From assembly GCA_016199605.1 (NCBI GenBank), contig JACQGJ010000473.1, positions 1-6,521 on the forward strand: a stretch of DNA of 6,521 nucleotides. Reading direction: 5' to 3'. Of this stretch, positions 1 through 5,705 are shown piece after piece. The notes below the pieces were generated by a model. That model saw nothing but the letters and a program-made list of their open reading frames with translations. It did no database searches and was not told the DNA's origin. The position numbers were made by a program, and so were the translations under genes. This DNA is from Armatimonadota bacterium. GTDB lineage: Bacteria > Armatimonadota > Abditibacteriia > CG2-30-59-28. Each line of letters starts with the position of its first letter. The first letter of the stretch is position 1.

Positions 1-1769
1 CCCGCGCTGCCGAAGTCGCAGAGGCGGACCCTGCCTCCGTCCCTCGTCGGGAACTCCATGAGAAGGATCGGTGAGATCCTCGAACTCTGCGAGTTCGCCC
101 CCTGCGGCTTCACTCGTCTTCCGCGAAGTCCACGCGCGTCGAGGACGGGTAGGGCGTCGGGATCCATGTCATTGAACCGCCGGTCGTAGGTGAGCAGGAT
201 CGGACCGCGGAAGATCGAAACTTTGCCCTCACACTCCTGCTCTCCGACCCAGTAGTGGAGGGACATGTCAAAGGTGAGAGTGACCTCATCGCCACGTTGC
301 CACCTGCGGTGAAGGGAGAGGTAAGCTCCAGCCTGGACGTGTGGAACGGCCTCACCATTCAGTTTCACTTTCGTCGTGCGGGACCAATGTGGGATCCGCA
401 GTTGAAGCTGGAACTCTGTGGGACGAGAAAGATCGATTCGGAGCATGACCTCCCCCGTCACCGGGTAATCGGTTTCTTGACTCAATCGCACTTGTACGCC
501 GGAAGGCAGTCGGGACTGCATGGAGCAGGGCCCGTAGTAGTTGAGAATCAAACCGGACCGGTCTTGCATCAAGGCCCACTCACTGATCATCCCAAAGCCG
601 CGGGCGCTGTTGACGCTGCAGCAGTTCAACTCCGGTGTTCCTTCGCGTGACTGGAACACGATCTCGTGAGCGCTCGCCCGACGGAGTCCGTCCATGGGTG
701 TATTGTAAGTGGCCCACCGCCCACTGTGGGAGTGCATCCCAACCACCGAGTTGAGCATCGTCAACTCCAGCTCATCGGCGACGATGGAGTTCCCTGACAG
801 CTTGAGCATCTCCACGCTCATCGCCGTCCACGCGATGGTGCAGCAGGTTTCGATGGCGCCTGGGTGGTAGGGGTTCCCCTGCGCCTGCTCGCCGGAGGAG
901 AAGCCGCCATTGTTGTGGCGGTCGAGCTTCACGATACTCCACCAGATATGCTCAAACGCGTCCCGATACCGTTGGTCGCCGGTGAGGTAGTATAGCTCGA
1001 CCAGCCCGAGAATCGGATGGAGACTCTCCCATCTGGGTTTCGGAGTTTGGAAGAACTCTTTGCCTGCCAGAGCCGTGTTCAGGTAATCCCCCGCGAGGGG
1101 CTGCCCCGCCGTATCGGTGGCTGAGAACTCTTCGACGATCTGCAGGGCCAGATCAAGGAATCGGCGCGTTTTCGTTTTCCGATACAGCAGGCCAAGCGAG
1201 TGGACCGGCGCAAGGTTCATCTCAGTGGAACCTGTGTCAACGAGTCGCACGGACTTCCTCCCCAGGAATCTGTCACACAGCAAATCGCCGATTCGTGTAA
1301 CGCTTTTGAGGGCAGCCTTGTCACCCGTTTCCTCGTGCCATAGCATCAAGCCGAGCATGACATGGTAGTGTCCCCAGGCGTCCCAGGTCCCGCCTTGCGT
1401 TCCCATCACGTTCGGAGCGGAGCCAGTGAGACGCGAATCTTCGGGCCACGGGCCGAGGTATCCATCCTCCGCCTGAAGTCCGATCAGTTCTCGGACAAAC
1501 TGGGAGAGGAGGGCCCTCAACTCGGGGTCTCCGGTCAAGCGAAGCACCTGAACCGCGCCGGTGAGGTACTTCCCCGCGAACTCCCCCGCCCACGGCACCA
1601 GATCGCGGAGCGGCTTTCGGTCACGGTCACGGAACATTTCCAGCATCCCAGGATTCGCCAGAGGCGCGACCTTGAGCCATTGGTCACTCACCCCCTTGAG
1701 ATAGCTCGCCAGGATTCCGTGGAATTGAAATTGCGCGTGACGCGCTCGATCACAAGCTGGTTCTTTCAT
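1..1769 (-). CDS. GH127/DUF1680-family glycoside hydrolase (beta-L-arabinofuranosidase-like), 3' end cut by window edge
   Basis: I translated this frame by hand: 589 codons from ATG at 1769 to the left edge with no stop, so the C-terminus is missing. The product looks like a GH127 (Pfam Glyco_hydro_127, formerly DUF1680) enzyme. Characterised members such as Bifidobacterium HypBA1 release beta-L-arabinofuranose using a zinc-bound cysteine nucleophile. The (alpha/alpha)6-barrel part includes GHYHVMLGLMLWHEETGD near residues 134-151. Likely catalytic or zinc residues are E294 (SSGEQ), E307 and C309 (IETCC), and C383-C384 (LNCCSVN). Their spacing (13 and 74) is close to that of HypBA1 E322, E338, C340 and C417-C418 (16 and 77). 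A beta-sandwich region follows, with LRIPHWSR and FRGPILLTYD. The visible end, RLCDFGSA, resembles family C-termini, so perhaps only some 15-25 residues are lost. No signal peptide is visible. The start has AAGGAGGAGG upstream, though with a long 14-base spacer. The gene lies 29 bases after the CoA-transferase stop, which suggests co-transcription. Family call is firm; substrate is unknown. Confidence 0.88.
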   Translation of the reverse strand, partial: MKEPACDRARHAQFQFHGILASYLKGVSDQWLKVAPLANPGMLEMFRDRDRKPLRDLVPWAGEFAGKYLTGAVQVLRLTGDPELRALLSQFVRELIGLQAEDGYLGPWPEDSRLTGSAPNVMGTQGGTWDAWGHYHVMLGLMLWHEETGDKAALKSVTRIGDLLCDRFLGRKSVRLVDTGSTEMNLAPVHSLGLLYRKTKTRRFLDLALQIVEEFSATDTAGQPLAGDYLNTALAGKEFFQTPKPRWESLHPILGLVELYYLTGDQRYRDAFEHIWWSIVKLDRHNNGGFSSGEQAQGNPYHPGAIETCCTIAWTAMSVEMLKLSGNSIVADELELTMLNSVVGMHSHSGRWATYNTPMDGLRRASAHEIVFQSREGTPELNCCSVNSARGFGMISEWALMQDRSGLILNYYGPCSMQSRLPSGVQVRLSQETDYPVTGEVMLRIDLSRPTEFQLQLRIPHWSRTTKVKLNGEAVPHVQAGAYLSLHRRWQRGDEVTLTFDMSLHYWVGEQECEGKVSIFRGPILLTYDRRFNDMDPDALPVLDARGLRGRRVKPQGANSQSSRISPILLMEFPTRDGGRVRLCDFGSA

Positions 1770-1783
1770 GGCGGCGTTTGCTT

Positions 1784-1793
1784 CCTCCTCCTT
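1784..1793 (-). promoter_or_regulatory. Ribosome binding site of the GH127-like gene
   Basis: On the minus strand this reads AAGGAGGAGG, a very strong purine-rich Shine-Dalgarno sequence. It ends 14 bases before the ATG at 1769, longer than the usual 5-10. No ATG, GTG or TTG lies closer, and no other plausible in-frame start is seen, so the ATG is kept. Confidence 0.6.
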
Positions 1794-1798
1794 GTTTC

Positions 1799-3355
1799 TC
1801 AGTTGCACCTCTGGCGCAGCGACAGGCCCATCGGCTCGGGCTGAAAGACATCGGCCCGCATTTCCTTCAACTCGCTCGAGATCAGTGGGCGGAAGTCCAT
1901 CTGTGCGAGGATGTCTCTCTCCAGTGACACTCCGGGCGCAATCTCCACCAGGCTGATACCCGACGGGTGCAGCTCGAACACGCAACGCTCGGTGACGTAC
2001 TTCACAGGAAGCTTCCTCCTCAACGCTTCCTGCCCCGAAAAGGTAATCTGGCGGACCCGCTGTTTGGCCTTGCTGACCTTGCCCTCCTGGACAATGGTGA
2101 GCTTGCCGTCTTGAACGGCAACCTTCAACCCGGAGGCGGTCAGCGTCCCGCAGAACACGACTTCCCGGGCGTTCTGGCTGATCTCGATGAAACCGCCACA
2201 GCCCGCCACCACGTCGCCGAAACGACTCACGTTCACGTTTCCCTGAGCGTCGAACTCGGCCAAGCCCAGGAAAGTCAGGTCGAGTCCTCCGCCGCTGTAG
2301 AAATCGAACTGATCCTGATGCGGGATCAAGGCAACCGGCTGGGCCGAAGCGCCGAAGGACAACTCGCCGGCAGGAACGCCGCCGATGGCCCCAGACTCCA
2401 CGGTGAGCGTGATGCGGTGAAAGACGCCCTCTTCGAAGGCGACCGAGGCGACTCCCTCGGGCATTCCTACTCCCAGATTGACGATAGCGCCTTCGAACAG
2501 TTCCATCGCCGCGCGCCGGGCGATGACCTTGCGATCACCCAGCGGCAACACAGGAATGGGTGGCGCCTCAGCTTTCGTGTCTCCGACAAAAAGGGGATTG
2601 AAGTTGTAGTCGCTCGTCTGTTGATGGTACTCCGGCGGAGACAGCACCACATAATCGACGTAGATTCCCGGCACGGCGACCTCGTGCGGAGTGAAGGGGA
2701 CCTCGGCGAGGCGCTCCACCTGCGCGATGACAAGACCCCCGCTGTTGTGGGCAGCCATGGCGAGAGGGAGCGCTTCGAGTTTGCAGGCCTCGCGGCTCGC
2801 AGTTAGATTGCCCCACGGGTCGACGGCGGTCATCCGCAGGAGTCCCAGGTCGATGGGAAACGACCGGTAGAAAAGCCACTCCCGGTCCAGCAGGCTGACG
2901 ACCTCGATGAGATCCTCCGTGGTGCGGGAGTTCATCTTGCCGCCTTCGACGCGAGGATCAACGAAGGTGCCAAGGCCGGCGTGAGTCATCAGCCCGGGGC
3001 GCTTGGCGGCAATCTCCCGGTAGAGGAGAGCGACAACTCCCTGGGGGAAGTTGTAGGCTTCCATCTTCTCCTCGCGTACCAGCTTGCCGATACCGGGAGC
3101 CAGTCGAAAGTGGCCTCCGATGACACGCCGCAGCAGTCCCTCGCGCGCGAGCCGGTCAATGCCTCCGCCTTTCAGATCACTCTGACCCGCGGAGTGGACC
3201 AGCGTCAGATCACGAGGATGGCCGGTTTCGAGGAAGCGATTCTCGAGACCAACCATGAGGTACTCCGGCTGGCCGATCATGCCGAAGCCGAGGGTGGCTA
3301 CCGTAGCGCCGTCGGTGAGGAGGGAGCATGCCTCAGTCAAGGGAAGTATCTTCAT
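1799..3355 (-). CDS. Acyl-CoA:acetate/3-ketoacid CoA-transferase (single-chain, YdiF/propionate CoA-transferase type)
   Basis: 518 residues, the usual length of family I CoA-transferases with the alpha and beta parts fused in one chain (E. coli YdiF and propionate CoA-transferase type). These cytoplasmic enzymes move CoA from a donor acyl-CoA to an acid such as acetate, acetoacetate or propionate through a glutamyl-CoA intermediate. The N-terminal half has TDGATVATLGFGMIGQPEYL (residues 14-33) and RFLETGHPRDLTLVHSAGQ (40-58). The C-terminal half has NLGVGMPEGVA (293-303) and VESGAIGGVP (319-328), where E320 sits at the catalytic glutamate position (E333 in YdiF). GGGLDLTFLGLAEFDAQGNVNVSRFG (355 onward) is also typical. 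The gene starts 36 bases after the dehydrogenase stop, and the ribosome site is weak: the nearest purine run, GAGGG at 3368-3372, is 12 bases away. Its place after thiolase and 3-hydroxyacyl-CoA dehydrogenase suggests acetoacetate activation or release. Family is clear; acid specificity is not readable. Confidence 0.92.
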   Translation of the reverse strand: MKILPLTEACSLLTDGATVATLGFGMIGQPEYLMVGLENRFLETGHPRDLTLVHSAGQSDLKGGGIDRLAREGLLRRVIGGHFRLAPGIGKLVREEKMEAYNFPQGVVALLYREIAAKRPGLMTHAGLGTFVDPRVEGGKMNSRTTEDLIEVVSLLDREWLFYRSFPIDLGLLRMTAVDPWGNLTASREACKLEALPLAMAAHNSGGLVIAQVERLAEVPFTPHEVAVPGIYVDYVVLSPPEYHQQTSDYNFNPLFVGDTKAEAPPIPVLPLGDRKVIARRAAMELFEGAIVNLGVGMPEGVASVAFEEGVFHRITLTVESGAIGGVPAGELSFGASAQPVALIPHQDQFDFYSGGGLDLTFLGLAEFDAQGNVNVSRFGDVVAGCGGFIEISQNAREVVFCGTLTASGLKVAVQDGKLTIVQEGKVSKAKQRVRQITFSGQEALRRKLPVKYVTERCVFELHPSGISLVEIAPGVSLERDILAQMDFRPLISSELKEMRADVFQPEPMGLSLRQRCN

Positions 3356-3391
3356 TGCACTCGCAGGCCCTCGCTTGCCCTTCGGCGTTCG

Positions 3392-4243
3392 TCATCCGCC
3401 ATAGCGGTAGAATCCCTCTCCGCTCTTGCGACCGAGTTTACCGCTCTCAACCAGCTCTATGAACTTCGCAGGCGCTTCAAACCGCGGATGGCCGGTCTGT
3501 TGGTGAAGAGATCGCAGGACGGCTAACATGACATCCAGTCCCACGAGATCGGCTGTTCGCAGGGGTCCCATCTTGTGCCCCAGCCCCATCTCGATGGAGC
3601 TGTCGATTGCTTCGGGGTCCCCGCCGAGAGCCCAGACTTCGATGGAGGCCGCTGCCAGTGCCCCGTAGGCCCGGTCCACGACAAACCCGGGAATGTCCGG
3701 GGCGAGTTTCGGTGTCTTTCCCATGCGCTCGCAGAGGGCGAAGGCCGCGTCGGTGACCTCCGGCAACGTTTCCTCGGTCGGCACGACCTCCACCAGCTTC
3801 ATCGCAGGAGGGGGGTTGAAAAAGTGCATCCCCAGGAAATGCGCGGGTCTACCGTAGCTTGCGGCGAGTTCCTTCACGACGAAGGTCGAGGTATTCGTTG
3901 CCACCGGCACCTTGTCACGCACAAGCGTTGCCGCCTGCCGCAACACAGAGTCTTTCACCGCCATGTCTTCGAACACGGCCTCGATCACCCAGTCGGCTTC
4001 GCTGAGACGGTCGTAGTTCGTCTCCCAGTGCAGAAGCTGTCGTATCTCGTCAGCCTTCTCCGGCGTGATCTTGCCCCGGTCGATGCCTCCTTGCAGGTTC
4101 TTTTGCAGCAGGCTCTGACTGCGCGCCACCGACCCTTCGGCATTGTCCAGCAGATGCACTACGATTTCAGCTTGCGCTGCCACCTGGCCGATGCCGGTTC
4201 CCATGGTGCCCGCGCCAATCACGCACAAAGTCCTGACTTCCAC
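3392..4243 (-). CDS. 3-hydroxybutyryl-CoA (3-hydroxyacyl-CoA) dehydrogenase
   Basis: NAD(P)-dependent, interconverting 3-hydroxybutyryl-CoA and acetoacetyl-CoA. I choose the GTG start at 4243, giving 283 residues (VEVRTLCVIGAGTMG), because it has GGGAGG seven bases upstream and gives the usual family length of about 280. The longer frame from ATG at 4300 would start inside a repeat and add 19 unrelated residues. The Rossmann motif GAGTMG is at residues 10-15, with acidic D33 at the end of the second strand (LLDN), as expected for NAD. The substrate/catalytic region has NTST (117-120, S119 at the catalytic serine position), then H140 and E152 (GMHFFNP..KLVEV), spaced 12 apart like human HADH H158 and E170. 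The C-terminal domain has PGFVVDR (185-191), DLVGLDV (232-238) and GRKSGEGFYRY (271-281). D190 replaces the usual Asn of PGFxxNR. It lies between thiolase and CoA-transferase genes. Also known as Hbd or PaaH type; no symbol is assigned. Confidence 0.93.
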   Translation of the reverse strand: MEVRTLCVIGAGTMGTGIGQVAAQAEIVVHLLDNAEGSVARSQSLLQKNLQGGIDRGKITPEKADEIRQLLHWETNYDRLSEADWVIEAVFEDMAVKDSVLRQAATLVRDKVPVATNTSTFVVKELAASYGRPAHFLGMHFFNPPPAMKLVEVVPTEETLPEVTDAAFALCERMGKTPKLAPDIPGFVVDRAYGALAAASIEVWALGGDPEAIDSSIEMGLGHKMGPLRTADLVGLDVMLAVLRSLHQQTGHPRFEAPAKFIELVESGKLGRKSGEGFYRYGG

Positions 4244-4256
4244 TTTAATTCCTCCC
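4231..4256. repeat. Direct repeat copy B (present dehydrogenase RBS and first codons)
   Basis: 26 bases that match 4367-4392 at 23 positions, 136 bases apart. On the minus strand it holds GGGAGG, a spacer, GTG and codons two to four (GAA GTC AGG). All three mismatches fall within 4244-4249, in the RBS-to-start spacer. The codons themselves are identical. Confidence 0.85.
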
Positions 4257-4379
4257 CCGAAAATAGCCCCGTTCGCGAGGGATTGCATCCCGAAGCGCAC
4301 TATGAGTTTGGGGATTCAATCCCCCTATCTTGGTTACGCTTCGGGATGCAATCCCTCGCGAACTTATCCTGACTTCCAC
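4245..4379 (-). CDS. Possible leader peptide ORF (44 residues) from the displaced start
   Basis: GTG at 4379 follows GGGAGG and opens a 45-codon frame that ends with TAA at 4247-4245, one base before the GTG of the dehydrogenase. The peptide begins VEVR, identical to the first four residues of the dehydrogenase, and then reads through the palindromic element. The 136-base spacing of the two starts puts the frames out of register. I infer that ribosomes can still start here and be coupled to the true start. The peptide has no recognisable domain and is probably a by-product of the insertion. Confidence 0.3.
   Translation of the reverse strand: MEVRISSRGIASRSVTKIGGLNPQTHSALRDAIPRERGYFRGRN
4251..4256 (-). 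promoter_or_regulatory. Ribosome binding site deciding the dehydrogenase start
   Basis: Minus strand GGGAGG, seven bases before GTG at 4243. It settles the start against the upstream ATG at 4300, which lies in the inverted-repeat element and lacks a comparable site. It is part of the direct repeat copy at 4231-4256. Confidence 0.75.
4271..4363. repeat. 93-base palindromic element with perfect 27-base inverted terminal arms
   Basis: The arms at 4271-4297 and 4337-4363 are exact reverse complements (27 of 27; left arm begins GTTCGCGAGGGATTGCATCC). The 39-base interior holds another palindrome, GGGGATT-C-AATCCCC (4310-4324). Each arm also contains a small palindrome (GGGATTGCATCCC at 4279-4291 and GGGATGCAATCCC at 4343-4355), so three related GGGAT...ATCCC units are nested. 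The RNA would fold into a very stable hairpin. There is no T-run after it, so it is not a standard intrinsic terminator. It lies in the intergenic gap and is flanked by a direct repeat, which fits a small non-autonomous palindromic element (REPIN- or MITE-like). Whether it is repeated elsewhere in the genome cannot be seen here. Confidence 0.85.
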
Positions 4380-4392
4380 GTTCAATCCTCCC
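4367..4392. repeat. Direct repeat copy A (old dehydrogenase start region at the thiolase end)
   Basis: Partner of 4231-4256, 23 of 26 identical. On the minus strand it reads GGGAGG, then a spacer containing the thiolase stop TGA (4384-4382), then GTG at 4379 and the same three following codons. The layout, stop then GTG two bases later, looks like an original tight thiolase-dehydrogenase junction. I infer that this is the ancestral start and that the other copy arose with the insertion. Confidence 0.85.
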
Positions 4393-5551
4393 TCTGTATA
4401 GCCATCGCCATTCCCATCCCGCCACCGATGCAGAGCGTCGCAAGCCCGAGTCTCAGTTGGCGCTTTTCCATTTCATAGAGCAGGCTCGTGACGATGCGAG
4501 CCCCGGTTGCGCCGACGGGATGACCGAGAGCGATGCCGCTGCCATTGACGTTCACTCTTTCCTCATCCAGCCCCAACGCTCGGGTCACTGCTACTGCCTG
4601 AACGGCGAAAGCCTCGTTCAGCTCGATCAACTCAAATTGCCCCACGTCGACGCCCATCTTTCCGCACAGCTTTTTCACCGCGTCCACCGGTCCCATCCCC
4701 ATGACCTCCGGCTCGACACCGGCTAAAGCCGACGCCACAACGGTCGCTCGGGGTTTCCATCCGACCTCTCGTGCGTAATCTTCCTCAACGACCAGCAACG
4801 CCGCCGCGCCGTCGTTGATCCCCGAAGCGTTGCCCGCGGTGACACAGCCCTCCGCTTTGAAAGCGGGCCGGAGCTTGGCGAGAGCCTCCATTGAAGTTTC
4901 CCTCGGGTGCTCGTCAACGGCGAAGGATCCTTCCTTCTTGCGCGCAATCGGCACGATCTCGTCAGCAAACCGGTTTGCCTCAATCGCAGCTTTTGCCCGT
5001 TGCTGGCTCCGCAAAGCCCAGGCGTCCATCTCTTCGCGAGTAATGCCGGTTCTCGAAGCAGTCTCCTCGGCGGTCATGCCCATGCCCATTCCCGTGATGG
5101 AGCAAGTCAGCCCTTCGTCCGTAATGGCGTCAACCAGCTTCACGCTTCCCAGCTTGTTTCCCCAGCGCACGTGGCGCGTGTAGAAGGGGACATTGCTCAT
5201 GCTTTCGGCGCCGCCCGCGAGATATACTTTTCCCTCGCCGAGCAGAATGCCCTGGCGCGCCATGTCGATCGCTTTCATGCCGGAAGCACACGCGATGTTG
5301 ATCGTGCTCGCGCAGACCTCGTTCGGCAACCCCGCCTTCAACGCGGCCTGCCTCGCCAGGTTGATGCCCGACCCGGCCTGGATCACTTGTCCGAAAATCA
5401 CCTCGTCGACCTGCTCGCCCGGAATACTGTTGCGTTCGATCAAAGCTCTCGTCACGTGGATGGCGAGGTCTGCGGCGGAAAACTCGAGCAGACTTCCACC
5501 AAACTTACCGATAGCGGTTCGCACCGCGTCAACAATCACTGCTTTTGGCAT
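4382..5551 (-). CDS. Thiolase (acetyl-CoA C-acetyltransferase)
   Basis: 389 residues, the standard length for degradative or biosynthetic thiolases (AtoB/ThlA/PhaA type, EC 2.3.1.9). It interconverts two acetyl-CoA and acetoacetyl-CoA in the cytoplasm. The N-terminus IVDAVRTAIGKFGGSL (residues 6-21) is typical. The nucleophilic cysteine is C88 in INIACASGMKAI. NEAFA is at 312-316, H344 lies in ALGHPVGATGAR, and the second catalytic cysteine C374 lies in LCIGGGMG. All expected catalytic residues are present. AESMSNVPF (115-123) is also characteristic. The stretch before C88 reads NIAC where most relatives have NKVC, an unusual variant. The ATG has AGAGAGG eight bases upstream. The stop at 4384-4382 lies inside the direct repeat, two bases before the presumed old dehydrogenase start. 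The gene leads the acetoacetyl-CoA module. I am sure of the family; AtoB, ThlA or PhaA roles cannot be separated, and 3-ketoacyl-CoA chain length is unknown. Confidence 0.94.
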   Translation of the reverse strand: MPKAVIVDAVRTAIGKFGGSLLEFSAADLAIHVTRALIERNSIPGEQVDEVIFGQVIQAGSGINLARQAALKAGLPNEVCASTINIACASGMKAIDMARQGILLGEGKVYLAGGAESMSNVPFYTRHVRWGNKLGSVKLVDAITDEGLTCSITGMGMGMTAEETASRTGITREEMDAWALRSQQRAKAAIEANRFADEIVPIARKKEGSFAVDEHPRETSMEALAKLRPAFKAEGCVTAGNASGINDGAAALLVVEEDYAREVGWKPRATVVASALAGVEPEVMGMGPVDAVKKLCGKMGVDVGQFELIELNEAFAVQAVAVTRALGLDEERVNVNGSGIALGHPVGATGARIVTSLLYEMEKRQLRLGLATLCIGGGMGMAMAIQRED

Positions 5552-5559
5552 TGGAATTA

Positions 5560-5566
5560 CCTCTCT
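5560..5566 (-). promoter_or_regulatory. Thiolase ribosome binding site
   Basis: Minus strand AGAGAGG, eight bases before the ATG at 5551. It supports that start. Confidence 0.65.
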
Positions 5567-5584
5567 CCGTTGGAATCATGGTCC

Positions 5585-5610
5585 CCGGTTGATTGTAACC
5601 GTTCAATCGG
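5585..5610. promoter_or_regulatory. Imperfect inverted repeat upstream of thiolase, possible operator
   Basis: Arms CCGGTTGA (5585-5592) and TCAATCGG (5603-5610) pair at 7 of 8 positions around a 10-base centre. The site is 34-59 bases upstream of the thiolase ATG and overlaps a TACAAT (minus strand, 5597-5592) that could be a -10 box, but no convincing -35 is seen at the right distance. The size and symmetry fit a dimeric repressor such as a TetR or GntR type, which often control acyl-CoA genes. That link is inference; no regulator gene is in the window. Confidence 0.35.
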
Positions 5611-5705
5611 TTCTTGGGGGATAGAATACCGCGCGGCAGTGTGGCGGACACGCGGGGGAAGCGTCGCCCTCGTAACTATTCATCTTGTTGGGAGGGAGTT
5701 TGAGG

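Noticed and set aside
1967..2806. Long plus-strand open frame (279 codons) opposite the CoA-transferase
   Set aside because: It is the antisense shadow of a clearly conserved gene, has no recognisable motif, and arises from GC-rich codon use.
3392..4300. Longer dehydrogenase starting at ATG 4300
   Set aside because: The extra 19 residues are encoded by the inverted-repeat arm and the spacer beside it, no RBS fits, and the GTG at 4243 has a good RBS and gives the normal family length.
4271..4363. Intrinsic transcription terminator between thiolase and dehydrogenase
   Set aside because: The hairpin would be strong but no T-run follows on either strand, and the genes form one pathway, so termination here is not supported.
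4271..4363. CRISPR repeat or tRNA
   Set aside because: There is one inverted pair and no regularly spaced direct repeats, and no cloverleaf or acceptor pattern.
3575..4372. Plus-strand open frame (265 codons) across the dehydrogenase and the repeat element
   Set aside because: Antisense to an enzyme with all its family motifs; no domain or homology-like pattern is seen in its translation.
5611..5705. Terminator or promoter after the sialidase-like gene
   Set aside because: Only short GC-rich complementarities without a T-run, and no -35/-10 pair with sensible spacing; nothing solid enough to list.
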